Counted from the first letter of the stretch, positions 35,086-46,425 are shown. The stretch: 64,000 bases of DNA from Canna indica (GCA_034359265.1 CP136891.1:6462501-6526500); one strand, 5' to 3'. Notes: generated by a model not told the origin, from the sequence alone. A program made the numbers and translations.

Positions 35086-36803
35086 TTTTGAATAACTACT
35101 TTTGTTACAGCCAATATGAAAATTTGTAGTAATTCTGACTATTTATCTCTTTTATATACTTTATTTAGGTTTATGATTTGAAAGTTGTGACGGTTGACAA
35201 AATGAAGTAGATGACTACTGAAGTGTTGCTGAAAATATTATGTCAGAGCCTATTCCTGAAGAAGTCCTTGAAAGCCAGAATAATATTTCATCTATATCAA
35301 CACAATATAGTTCTAATGTAGTTGACAATGGAGATAGAATTCATTTTCCGATTGACCTTAATATGTCACTTATATTTGAGGATGATACATATAATATAGT
35401 GGAGGAGGAATTGACTAATGAGAGGATTAGAGAAGAAGTGGAACAAGTTGAGAATTTGTCATTTGATATGTTCACTTCACATGATGTAGTTGGATGTACA
35501 ATTACATTAAATCAATCTATGTATGAAGCTCATCATACAGAGATTGGTTCTTGCAGTGATGAAGAGAATGAAACTATTGTCAACAATGATGACCTTGATA
35601 GCCTACTTGATTTCACTCCAGAAGATCAAATAGACATAAACAATGATTTAAATGAAGATATGTATGACAACAGAGCATCTTCAGCATCAGGGGATGAAGA
35701 AGATGATACTATCATTACTGCCCCAAATACATTTTATTGTAATCAAACACAAAACAGTGAATTGTATCTTCATCAAGTATAACATAAGATATAAAACACT
35801 TGTTTATGATCAAATGTATTGATACTAATTTATTTTTCTTATGACTATGTAATTTAGGTATTTGATGATAGAGAGGAATTTAGGAGAGCTCTAAGATCAT
35901 ATTGTATCAAGCGTAACTTTGAGCTGAGACACATCGAAAGTATACTACGGTGATTGTCCATGGATGTTGTCTGCAAGTGGCAGAGGAAGATTTACTATTG
36001 TCAACTTTCTGAACAAGCATACATGCATAGTGTCGAGACTTAATTTAGATCACAAAGACTCCAGTGCAAAGTTTGTTGCAAATCATATCAAGGATCACCT
36101 AGTAATGAATCAAAAGTACACGCCCATTATGATTGTGACCGAAATTCAAAAAACATTTGGGGTTCGTACACTACAAGAAAATTTGGATTTATCGACCATA
36201 ACTTCCGACGAGAAGGTGTGGTCGAAAATTTTCGTTATATTTCCGACGACCCATAGCGTCGGAAAGAGTTACCGACAAAACTTTTCGACCAAAATGTGTC
36301 GAAAAATTATCATATTATTATCGATGAATTTTCGTCGAAAATTTGGTCGAAAATAATTTTCGACAAACTTTGTACTCGCAAGTTCGTCGAAAATACTGAA
36401 CTTATCGACCACAATTTCCGACGAAAATCCATCGTCGAAAATTTTTGTTATGGATTTATCGACCACAACTTTCGACGAGAAAATGTCGTCGAAAATTTTC
36501 GTTAGATTTCCGACGACTATTTGCGTCGAAAAGAGTTACCGACAAAAATTTCCGACCAAAATGAGTCGGAAAATTATAAAAAAAATTTCAAATTTTTTTT
36601 TGAAACCAGCGTGGGTAAGAGGGCGAGCGCGCGTGGCACGCGCGCTCGCCCAGGTAGGAGGCGGGAGATTTCCTGCCTCCTGCTTTTTTTTTTAGAAGTC
36701 AACATGACTTCTCGATCTGCACCGCGCGTCCTCCTCCACCAGTTCCTCATGGTCGACGTCCCAAGAAACGCGCGACCTCCAGTTCCTCGCCGCCAGTTCC
36801 TAG

Positions 36804-36885
36804 GTCCACGACGTCGCGACCGCCCTCGCCGCGGCCGGCCTGCAGGGCCAGATCAAGGTCTCCACCTCCGTCGATGGGTTACAGT
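36804..36885 (+). pseudogene. captured fragment of a GH17 beta-1,3-glucanase gene
   Basis: One frame encodes VHDVATALAAAGLQGQIKVS followed by TSVDG, matching the conserved 'NALxxAGLxxQIKVST' stretch of plant glycoside hydrolase 17 proteins. Only about 27 codons remain, with stops soon after. Recognised from the family motif. Confidence 0.65.
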
Positions 36886-36944
36886 AGCGCGTCGGTGAGC
36901 GGAGACGAGGAGAGGACGGAGAGATCGAGGCGCAGCTGAGCTCG

Positions 36945-37426
36945 AGCGCGTTCCAGCTTCTGGGCATGGCGGACTTGAGGCTCCTCCCCAAAATCTTCGC
37001 CTCCAGGTCCAAGTGGTTCGGGACGCCGTGGGCGGGCATCCTGGCGTCGAGCCTCATCACGCTCGCCATCTCCTTCATGAGCGCGCTTCAACAACATCAT
37101 CAACTCGATCCGCCAACTTCCTCTACAGCTTGGGGATGCTGTTGGAGTTCGCCTCCTTCCTTTGGCTGAGGAAGAAGGCGCCCCGCATGAGTCGCCCTTA
37201 CCGCGTGCCGCTGAGGCTCCCGGGCCTCGTCGTCATGTGCTTGGTTCCGTCGGTCTTCCTCGTCTTTGTGATGGCCATCGCGACCTGGAAGGTGTTTGCT
37301 ATCAGCGCCGGGATGACGGCTTTCGGAGTTGCAGTGTATTACTTGATGGAGTTTTGTAAATCCAAAGGGTGTTTACAGTTCAGCGGCGATGGTATTGCTG
37401 GGGATGAATCAGTAGTTCAACAATAA
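36945..37426 (+). pseudogene. captured 3' end of a polyamine uptake transporter gene (PUT/LAT family)
   Basis: Across two small frame changes near 37090 the sequence encodes [73 protein letters not shown] and a hydrophobic C-terminal stretch ending ESVVQQ at a TAA. This is the C-terminal third of plant L-type/polyamine transporters (APC superfamily). The second half (from 37100) is intact and GC-rich, so capture or divergence is not very old. Embedded in the CACTA element without its own promoter. Confidence 0.8.
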
Positions 37427-38713
37427 GAATAATCTGTACCTCGTTTTTGTTAATTGCTTGTAAATCTTATTGATTAGTATGCAGATCTATTAGCCCGATT
37501 TATTAGCTTTTTTTTAAAAAAAAAAAATCTTGAGTTTTCGACGAAATTCCGACGACATGTCGTCGGTAATTACCGACCACAGTTTTCGACAACACTTGTA
37601 GTCGGTAATTACCGAGGAGCAACCGACAAAACTTTTGTCGGTAGTTACCGAGGAATTACCGATAACTTTTCGATTAAAACTTTGGTCGATAATTACCGAC
37701 AATATTTTTTGTCGATAAACTATCGGTACCCGTTTCGACCAAGGTTTTACCGACGCAAATATTAGCCTCGGTAACCGGTCGAAATTTGGTCGGTAAGTAA
37801 TTGTTACCGACTAACTTTCGACCATTTTTCGACTATAATGACCGTCGGAAATTGCCATATTTCTTGTAGTGGTATTTCATATAAGAAAGCATAGAATGCA
37901 CTTCAATTAGCTCTTATATTAGTTCGTGGGGACTTTGATGAGTGCTACAAAGATCTACCTGCTTACCTTAGAGAATTGAAGATACATGATAGTGAAACAA
38001 TGGTTAAATTGTTGAGATGTTCTGTATCTTCTCGTTTTCTCCGAGTATTTTGGGCATTTGGTGCATGCTTGCGTGGATTTAGAGAATATCTAAGGCCCAT
38101 TATATGTATTGATGTCACACACTTGAGGGGAAAATATCCTGGAGCTCTAATGATAGCGACGGCTGTTGACGCTGAGAGTAGACTTTTTCCGATGGCATTT
38201 GGAGTTTGTGAGATTGAAAAAAGAGACACATGGGAATGGTTTTTGGATGAATTTGCACATTGTATACCTAGCTTCCGCGGTTTGAGCATTATGAGTGATA
38301 GAAATCCTAGTATTTTAGCAGCAGTGAGAAAGGTATTCTCAGAAGCATCGCATGGATATTGTATGGTGCACTTAGCCAAAAACCTAATACACGATGTGAA
38401 AACAAATGTTGGTTGTCCTTTATTTTGGTCTACTGCAAGAGCCACTACGGAACATAACTTCAATGAATGTATGCAAAAGTTGCTGGATATTCATGAGCCT
38501 AGTTACCAATGGGTAACCCGGTTGGAAAAGAAGAGATGGGCAACGTTATTTTTCCCTGATCGTAGGTACGATATCATTACTACTAATGCAGTAGAAAGTA
38601 TGAATTTTTTGTTTAGAGAAGTACGGGAGATGCCTATTACAACATTAATTGAACTGGCGAGAGGCAAAGTTGCCGAATGGTTCTATAAGCGTCATAAAGT
38701 GTTTTTCAAATAG

Positions 38714-39514
38714 TCTCCAGCACATAATTTACTTGCTATTATGGTGGAAATACTATGCACATTATGTTTACAACACTAATAAGATAAAAAAACTCACTTT
38801 AAACAGTGTTGGAAAAAAACTCTAATGAGTTAGAGAGTTTCCACATTACTCTATAAAACTATTAAAATTATACTACTAAATAATTATTTTTTGTGCACAA
38901 TACTATAGAGTGCCAATGATATATGTTTTAAAAATTAGACTTCTAACAAATAATTTTGACCAAAGTCTCTAACTCATTATAGAGTTTAGCCATAACTCTC
39001 AAACACATACTAATCTACTGTCAAACACTACACAAATAGTCTACTATCCAAATAGTCTATTCAATGAACAACTACATAAAAATTTTAGCAAGTATTGAAC
39101 TCAATGAACAACTATAGTCTACTCAAGGAAACATCATTACTAGGGTTCCTAATGCTAGGGGCATTGAAGGAGAGAGCATCTGAACTTGTCGTCGAGAGGA
39201 GGAAGTTGGCCGACGAGAGTGTCGCAGGGCCACCGGTGGCGAGTATAATGGAAAGTAGTAACTTCTAGGGCTCGAGTATAATGGAGAGCTTCGAACCTGT
39301 CGTCGAACTGAGGAAATTGGCCGAGGGGAGGAGAGTGTTGGATGAGAACTGCGACGTCCGCCGGTGGCAAATAAAATCGCGGTAAAATCTAGGGCTCGGT
39401 GTAAAAAGGTAAGAAGGGGAGGGGAAAAAATTTTGATCGGACGGGGAGCGGGAGAAAACTGGTAACTGGCTGAGAAGGTGCAACCGGGGAGCTAGCGGTG
39501 GAACTGGTTTAGTT
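38714..39514. other. right non-coding part of the MuDR element
   Basis: Holds the two right-hand copies of the palindromic repeat (38819 and 38963). No coding sequence that I can support. Confidence 0.6.
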
Positions 39515-39705
39515 GAGGGTATTTTGAGGTTTTAAAAAGATGCATTTCGATTATGGGAATTTAGGATCCCCTTATCCAAAACTGGGAATTTCCATTGAGG
39601 AATTTTCGATTTCGGAAAATTGCTGAATAAAAAATCGATACATAATTGTAAAAATACATAAAATTGGAAATATACTATGTACTTAATCTAATTTTTTTAT
39701 CTGAG

Positions 39706-40835
39706 GGAGAAGTATGGCCTCTTAATTATCGGCGGCCTTCTTAATTAGCTGGCAGTTTTCGGCTTCAATCCAGATATCCCCCGGAAGAATCCCCGTAGTT
39801 GAAGGAGCATTTGCTTCTCGGAACATGAGATCCACTATCAAGATTATATTCTTGGGCATATAATTGCTTTCAATTAAATAAACATATAAATAATAATAAG
39901 ATTGGTATATATTTAATTCACATACAAATATTTAATTAAACTATTTAACATTAATTATCTCACAGTATAACTTTTAATAAATTGTATATAATTATATATA
40001 CGGTCTGACTAACTAATACATAATTGCATGAGTGAACTGTTGGACTAGATTTCGGTTAGTAAGATTGATTACGTAGACATTGATACTCGTGTAGAAACAT
40101 CCATTCTTTGTAATTTGTCGACTAAGGATAATGCACTTGCTCATAAAGTAGCGTGCCAAGATAAGATAATATATTTTTCGAATAATAATATGATTAACGT
40201 AACCAAAAAAATAATATAATTAGCACATTGGGACAAGATAAGTGCAAATGAGCTGCAGCAAATAATCCAATAAATTTATTTGATCGGCTGTAATTTTTTT
40301 TACAATATTTAATATTTATAAATTGTGTTACTAATATTGTTTGCAAGTTGTAAAAAAAATTGCAACACAAATAACCTCTAATATAAGATTATAAGCTGCA
40401 AAATATAATAATTTAAATATTAACAAATAATTAATTGAGTAATTTAGAGTCGTTGGATGAAGATAAGAAAAATATCAAAGTTGTAGATTTTTATGTGCTG
40501 AACGTGATGTTGGTGTCAGATTTTAGATCTGGTATCGTTTGGTAGAATTTTTATATTTTTTAGTATTATATGATCATTAAAAATATTAATTTATTTTTAT
40601 AAATAATTAAATAATATAAAATAATATTGTACTAAGTTAAATGATGAATTAGAGTATAAAATAATACTATTCTTGGTCGAATCGATTATGTTGTAGTCGA
40701 TTAATTATTTCTGAGGTAAAATGATATATTTACCATATTGTCTCTATTTGCTTGTTATTTTTTCTAAATTCCGTTAAACTCATATTATATATTATTGTTG
40801 GATCGATTTAGATGATTTTTCTAACTTTTTTCCAT
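39706..40835. other. AT-rich intergenic sequence
   Basis: No gene or element ends that I can support. Confidence 0.6.
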
Positions 40836-43462
40836 CTAGATCACAGGTTTTTTGGCGCTCATCAACCATTGCTTTGATCCTCCGGTGATTCGTGGATCCG
40901 AAACAAAAACATGTGAAGCAGGGGCATTTGAAACAAAAACATTCGAGCTAGAAACCTTACGGGAAACATTACTATTCTTACAAGCAGATTCAGTATGACC
41001 AATAATACCGCAACCAAAACAAGTCTCTGGTAAATTTTCGTAAGAAACAAGTTGAAAAATTTCCATTCCATCAAGATCAACAAATATACCGTGTCAAATA
41101 GGAATTGAAAGATCCAATTCAATGCAAACCCTGGCATATTTACCCCTCTCAAAAAAGAAAGATTTATGATCTAATCGGAGAAGCCGCAATAAGAGAAATC
41201 GATTGTTCAATCCATAATTCCAAATGAAGACCATGAATTCGAACCCATACTGTAAAAGAAGAGATCTTCTCCTGCCAAGGTCGAAATAGTGGCTTCGAAG
41301 GAATCAATCGGAGAAGATTTCCACAAAAAGACCAGGGACCATTTGTTAAAACATCAGTGGCCTGGGATAAGGAATCAAGGCGAAAACAAAAAAACCCATT
41401 ATCTGTTGGCTTTAGGTTTTCAACCTTGGTCTTAATCTCGATTTTGATGATAACAAACATGGAACTAGTATTTCACTAAGAAATCTTTCAGGTTCTATAT
41501 CGGTTAGCTTTCGATGTCCTCGATCAAAAATATCAAAAGAAATCTAAAAATCAGAAGGACATTGATAGTCGCGCTCAGGTTCGTCGCAGGAATTTCTTGA
41601 AGCTCAACGAGTGCACCAAAGTCACATTGAACGAGTCCAAAGATCAAATGAAAAGCTCTCCAAGTTGATGCTCGTTGAAAGCCGGAACCCGGAAATAAAG
41701 CGCGCAAGAAAAAGGGCTGAAAAATCAATATCAGCCTATGTTCGGTCGACCGATCAATTGATCGAAGAGTGTAAGAAAAAAGACAGTAGCCCTTTCGGTC
41801 GACCGAACAGTGCCAAAAATTGGCAGTGGCTACTTCTGTCGATTGGGCGGTCGATCGACAGATGCCAAAAAGAAGCAATGTATGCATCGGTTGACCGGAT
41901 TAGAGATCACGAGTCGTGCGACCCTAGCTCCACTGATTTGGTCGACCGAATGTGGGATCGATAGAGTTGCGTTAGTCGGTCGACCAACCCGTCGGTCGAT
42001 CGAACACTCACATAAAGGCAACGGTCGCTCGAGTGGTCGATCGGTCGGTCGATTAGCCAATCGACCGAGTGTCTGCAACAGATGGTTTTCTATCCGTTGA
42101 GCTGTCGTTTCTTTGAGATGGTATAAATATCATTCATCTAACCTCAAAAACTTCACTTCTCCCACTCTTATAGATTTTATTGAGCAATTAAAAGGGAGAT
42201 TTGAACCTTTAAAGGATCGATCAGTGGCGCTCTGTTCTTCCGTGGACATTTTCTTAAGCCCCCAGTTTTCTTCCTCAACTCGGGTTTTAATCGAGCTCTA
42301 CCTCTTGACGCGTTGAAGACTTGGAAAAGAGCTGTGGTTCCTCTCTCATTTCTTAAGCTCTTTTGATTGTATTTTAATTGTTATTTGAACATCATTTTAT
42401 TTGAATTTGAGTTTGAGTAAGACCGAGGTTGTTAGGTCTTGTTGTGTAAGTGGTTACCTTATTGTGAATGTGTAAAGCCACTTGTGTAAACTTAGTTTTA
42501 CTAGGATTAGTTGAGTTGTCCCTTAGGGTTGAGGTGGAAGAGTGTTATTGATAAGAAGGCGGAGACTTCCGGGTGTGGAAGTGCCTTAGGTCGAGAGTGC
42601 AACTCTTCGAGTCAAAGTCCTCATTGTAAGGGAAACAAGAATTAATCTAGTAAACCTAGTTTAAAAATCCTAAGCGGGGTGCTTAGGTAGTAGAGTAAGC
42701 ATTGGGGCCGAACCACTATAAATTGGTGTGTTTGCATTGATACTCTATTTGTGCTTAATTATTTATCTTGTTTCCGCATCCAATCATAAAATTGTAATTT
42801 GCCTAAGCGATTTGAGAAACGATTAAAATCGGAATTAAGCGACAATGATTAGTAAACACTATTCACCCCCCCCTCTAGTGTTGCCATTTCGACTACATCA
42901 TCAATATCAAGAATAGATTTAAGACCAGCCGAAATCCAAGGAACTTAAGGAACTCGGCCCAAGATCGAACAACACTGACTTACGGAACTCAGCCAAGAAA
43001 TTTACTGATAAGGCTGGAGTGCCAAGGCTCATTTCATTAATCTAATTGCGATAGTTGAAAAGAAACTTTGCCGATAGGGTTTGAGCGAATACATTGAAAG
43101 AATGGACAAGATTCATAAGAGGGACAGTTCATACCTCTGAGGATTTGTGACCAAGAAAGATTTGCACAGGGAAGGTTGGAGATGATTGGCGAAGAGGCGA
43201 CCTTGGGTGTAGTAGTCGGCATCGGCGAATTAGGGCACAATCCATTGGATGGAGAGGCATTAGCCCTAGGAGAGGATTTCGCAGATGATGCTAACTTAAG
43301 CGACAACAATGAATGCTTCGGGGAAGGGAGCTGGCGAATCGGATGGGGAGGAGTCGGCAGAGGGCGATCACTCGAATGGGGCAGGAGGGATGCCCTAGCA
43401 GGAACGCTCACCATCATCAACTGACAAACCACTATACGTTTATTTTTATTACTAATTACCAT
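40836..43462 (-). pseudogene. LINE ORF1 (gag-like) remnant split by an LTR insertion
   Basis: The minus strand encodes, at 41426-41164, NGFFCFRLDSLSQATDVLTN, GPWSFCGNLLRLIP and FTVWVRIHGLHLELW, a DUF4283-type ORF1 domain. At 41066-40836 it encodes YENLPETCFGCGIIGHTESA, a CCHC zinc knuckle (C-x2-C-x4-H-x4-C), in a different frame. A Pro/Ser-rich piece with ANLSWSQILRG at 43462-43037 looks like the N-terminal part. The two halves are separated by the sequence at 41427-42892. No endonuclease or RT part is present. The N-terminal assignment is less sure than the knuckle. Confidence 0.75.
41427..42892 (+). mobile_element. probable Copia (SIRE-type) solo LTR
   Basis: About 1.47 kb with features typical of plant SIRE/Maximus LTRs: TTTTGATGATAACAAACATG near the start, a GTGGAAGTGCCTTAGG / GCCGAACCACTATAAA region, and CTATTCACCCCCCCCTCTAG near the end. 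It starts with TG and a likely end is ...GACTACA. A dense patch of GGTCGACCGA/GGTCGATCG words (41735-42070) is unusual. No internal domain or second LTR is present. I found no clean 5-bp duplication, so the ends are approximate. Confidence 0.6.
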
Positions 43463-43845
43463 TAGTAATAAATTACCATTAATAATAATTTAATAATTTG
43501 TTACCATCAGTAAAAAAAATACCATTGGCAAATCGAGCACGGAGTCTCAAAGAGTCCAATGTATGGACTTCTATTCGACCTCCGAAGCTCAATAACATTT
43601 TGTATCATGACTGCTCTAGTTCTTCCCGTTTGTAGTAAATGAACTTTTTTTTTAGGCGAAAAAAAAGAGCATCGGCGTGATATTGCTATCCATTATTAGT
43701 GGGAAAGAGAGGATAATTAAGGCAATGGTATGCGTCGACCCATGAATTGCATATTGCACTATGCATAATTTCTTATTTTTACATTATACTCTTTTAATTA
43801 ATTTCACATGAAATGTAATTGAATGGAATATAGTTACACATAAAA

Positions 43846-44362
43846 GGGTAATTGTCTGAATATATCCTGAACTTTAACTTCATCAAATTGTATCATAAAC
43901 TATTAAATTTATATCAATTGTATCCCTCTGTTAAAATTCTGTCATCTGCTCCGTTAACAATGTGACGTGGCTTGCACATGTGGATTGAAAAATATATATA
44001 TATTTTTTAACACTTTCTTCGTCACCACCTCGCCGGAGAAATCGCCAGACCGCACCTAAAAAACCGTCAGACCTCATTCGTAAACAATTCCAATAGAAGA
44101 GGATTCTCCGGCGAGGTCCGACGATGTACGACAGTTTCTCCGGCGAGGTGGTGACGGAGAAAGTGTTAAAATATTTTAAAAAAAATATTTTAATCCACGT
44201 GTGCAAGCCACGTCACACTGTTAACGGAGTAAGTGACGAAATTTTAATAGAGTGATACAATTGATACAAATTTAATAGTTCATGATATAATTTGGTGAAG
44301 TGAAAGTTCATGATACATTTGAGACAAAGTCCAAAATTCATGATATATTCAGGTAATTACCC
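43846..44362. mobile_element. MULE-like MITE, 517 bp, with 9-bp duplication
   Basis: The ends are GGGTAATTGTCTGAATATAT and, inverted, GGGTAATTACCTGAATATAT. The 9-bp duplication CACATAAAA lies at 43837-43845 and 44363-44371. Copy A has no element at this place (about 14233). Inverted similarity runs inward to a GC-rich centre with CTCCGGCGAGGT repeats, so it can fold back. Confidence 0.9.
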
Positions 44363-44430
44363 CACATAAAATAAGATCAAATTTATTAATGGCAAAAAAA
44401 ATTAATTGGAGAGAATACGAGCAGTTTCAC

Positions 44431-44995
44431 TAGGATGTCAACGGGGCAGGGGGCATGTATGAGCCTACCCACTATCCGCCCCGCAAAATATACGAATACC
44501 CGCTCCGCTACCCGCTATCCGTTTAATTCCCCACGAGTATCAAAAATGAGTACACATTTAATTACCCGCGGGGGACGGATACCCACGGATATTGGCGGGT
44601 ACCCATGACACTTTAAAAATTATAAATTACAACATTTAATTTGATAACAGCTTCAAATATAAACACACACTACACAAGGTTATAAACACATGCAAGATCT
44701 TGAAATATAAACTACAAATATTTCTTAACATCATCATAAGATTTTAAAATATTCTCAATATCAACATAAGATTTTAAAACATAAAGTCTTCAACATAAGG
44801 TCTATTTATTTATTTTCGTGGGTAATAGATACCCACGGGTACATGTACTATAATACTCGTACATATCCTATATAATAAATGAATAAGAAAAGTTACCAAT
44901 GAAATTTCCGCGAGTAGAAAATTAACCTTCATACCCGTCATAAACGGATAAATACTCACAGATATCCGTCTAAATGAGTATTATTGTCATCCCTA
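44431..44995. mobile_element. hAT-like MITE
   Basis: The ends TAGGATGTCAAC and, inverted, TAGGGATGACAAT are typical of a plant hAT MITE style. The inside repeats TACCCGC/GCGGGTA words on both strands. It is absent from copy A at the matching place (about 14300). No clear 8-bp duplication was found. Confidence 0.65.
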
Positions 44996-45353
44996 CTCGC
45001 TTCACGTGATGGCTTTCACTTTCGGCTGAACATGTCTCTAATTTCTCATAATCATGTTTTAAATAATTAATCCAAAGATAAAATAAATAAACAATACTTA
45101 AACAAATTTCTCTACCTATATCTTTCAGTTGCCAAGAAATCAAATTAATGCCGCGCGTGTCAACCATCTATAGATTTAATATTATTTTTCCTGATATTTC
45201 TTACCGTTTAAGTTTATTTCCGATGATAAATAAATTAAAAATAATTTCAGTCATTAATTTGCTATATACAACAATTCAACAAAGTCAAAGTCAACGAAGA
45301 GACTGTAAGTCTGTAATCCTCGTCAACCAACCAGCAACGGGCGTGCCACCGAC

Positions 45354-45425
45354 CACGTGCTCTCATTGCCTCGATGCGCACGTGCAGAAAATGACAAAGC
45401 AGTAGCTTACGTCATCGCCCACGTC
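45354..45425. promoter_or_regulatory. cluster of ACGT-core elements, copy B
   Basis: CACGTG at 45354-45359 and 45379-45384, followed by TACGTCA and CACGTCAC. Same order and spacing as 16324-16395. No gene start is evident beside it. Confidence 0.35.
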
Positions 45426-46017
45426 ACTAACTTAAAGATTGCACAATGAAATTAAGATTTAGCCATCAGCGATGATATTTTCTCATTGCTCAAGAGCATT
45501 TTTTTAATGGGCGACTTAATTAAGAAATAGAAATGTTTGACTTGTCCTCCTTGAATACTTATTATAATTTATGAAAAATACTATATCCTTCTAAAACTTC
45601 ATTCTAATCATCCTCCTAATACTCACATATAATAAATTATTCATAATTATCGATAAAATTATAATTCATGCCATTATGAGTGATTAGAAAAAAATTTAGG
45701 CCGATTTTTAGGAAGATATAGCAATACTCATAATTTATAGTATTAAGAAATCATATGTTTTTTGAAAAAAATACAAAGATAAACTTAATATGAGCATATT
45801 GATGTGTACTTTTTGATAAGTACTTATAACAATCAAATATGTTGTATGAAATTAATTTATGATGAGTGCAATTTTGTCAATCAAACGAGGCCCAAGACTC
45901 AAATCAAACACCTTTTGAGTCCAATCCAATATCTTGTATGATTGACTTCAAGGCCAACCTCTAATTGACGCCCAAGTAGCTAGTTTAAGGTGCACGACTA
46001 TGCATTACTTTATACAA

Positions 46018-46425
46018 TGTTTGGATAACTTCGAGTAAAGAGTTTGGAGGGGGAGGGGTTTGAAGTAGTTTGAAGAATTTTGGAGGGGGGTTGAAGGAGT
46101 TTGAAAGGATTTTAAAAAAATTATTTGGTTAAAGTTCATAAAGGGTTTGGAGAGGTTTGGAGGGATTTGGTAAACCAGTATGCCCTCGTTTATAATAATA
46201 TATTTTTTATTCTATGAATATTTTTATAATTTAACTATTTTTAATTCACTAACTCTTCAAATCTTTTCAAATCTTTTCAAAACTTTTTAAAATTTTAAAA
46301 ATTGATTCTAGGAGGAATTTGAAGGAGTTTGAAACTTCTCCAAATCTTTTAAAAAAGTTATCCAAACATGATATTTTAAACCCCTTCAAACCCCTTCAAA
46401 ACTCTTCGAGACCCTCAATCCAAAC
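46018..46425. mobile_element. MITE-like element with GTTTGGATAAC ends
   Basis: GTTTGGAT words face AATCCAAAC words at the other end, with GAGTTTGGAGGGG on the left strand and CCCCTTCAAACCCC on the right. Absent from copy A. Outer limits are approximate. Confidence 0.5.

Larger units (their letters stand above)
33828..35239. other. left non-coding part of the MuDR element
   Basis: AT-rich, with no coding frame before the transposase ATG. It holds the minisatellite at 33996-34325 and the four left copies of the palindromic subterminal repeat (34585 onward). Confidence 0.6.
36169..37871. mobile_element. CACTA transposon with captured host gene fragments
   Basis: The ends are CACTACAAGAAA and its inverse TTTCTTGTAGTG, with a 3-bp duplication GTA (36166-36168 and 37872-37874). 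Both subterminal zones are rich in TTTCGACGAAAA/CCGACGA words. The 1703-bp element has no transposase. Its core holds pieces of two host genes (36804-36885 and 36945-37426). It sits in the coding region of the MuDR transposase, so it arrived after that element. Confidence 0.93.
35240..38713 (+). pseudogene. MURA-like transposase (MULE), interrupted and frameshifted
   Basis: Exon 1 (35240-35776) encodes an acidic N-terminal region. Exon 2 starts at 35858 after a TTTAG acceptor with the MuDR DNA-binding domain (FDDREEFRRAL, CIKRNFELRHIES). A frameshift near 35945 leads to CPWMLSASGRGRF and NHIKDHL. At 36168 the CACTA element splits the frame. It resumes at 37872 with a TAG in a normal Trp position, then the DDE domain: ICIDVTHLRGKYPGALMIAT, MSDRNPSI, the CMVH zinc-like C-x2-H motif, and TTNAVESMN. 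It ends at 38713 without the usual C-terminal zinc knuckle. Catalytic Asp residues are still present but no intact protein can be made. Confidence 0.93.
33717..39625 (+). mobile_element. MuDR-type Mutator-like element, decayed, formerly autonomous
   Basis: The terminal inverted repeats (33717 to about 33828 and about 39515 to 39625) start CAGCAATTTTCC and share ATTCCTCAATGGAAATTCCC- and GCATCTTTTTAAAACC-type blocks. A perfect 9-bp duplication AATAAAAAA lies at 33708-33716 and 39626-39634. Inside is a MURA-like transposase gene, now broken. It is inserted within the right arm of the 30500-39700 element and is itself interrupted by a CACTA element. Confidence 0.93.
30500..39700. mobile_element. 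Pack-MULE-like element with 0.6-kb inverted arms, carrying nested insertions
   Basis: The left arm (about 30500-31140) and the inverted right arm (about 33175-33716 continuing at 39635-39700) align over their whole length, sharing GCATGCAGGGTATAT, ACATGAGATATGATTATTAA and GGGTACCA-type blocks. The right arm is interrupted by the MuDR element at 33717-39625 and resumes beyond it. Between the arms are captured gene pieces and a 0.86-kb foldback MITE. Without the insertions the element is about 2.4 kb. I could not fix the outer duplication, so the MULE assignment rests on arm length and gene capture. Confidence 0.7.

Noticed and set aside
42000..42100. GGTCGACC palindromes as a CRISPR-like or integron-like array
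   Set aside because: Spacing is irregular, there are no constant repeats with unique spacers, and the context is a plant LTR.
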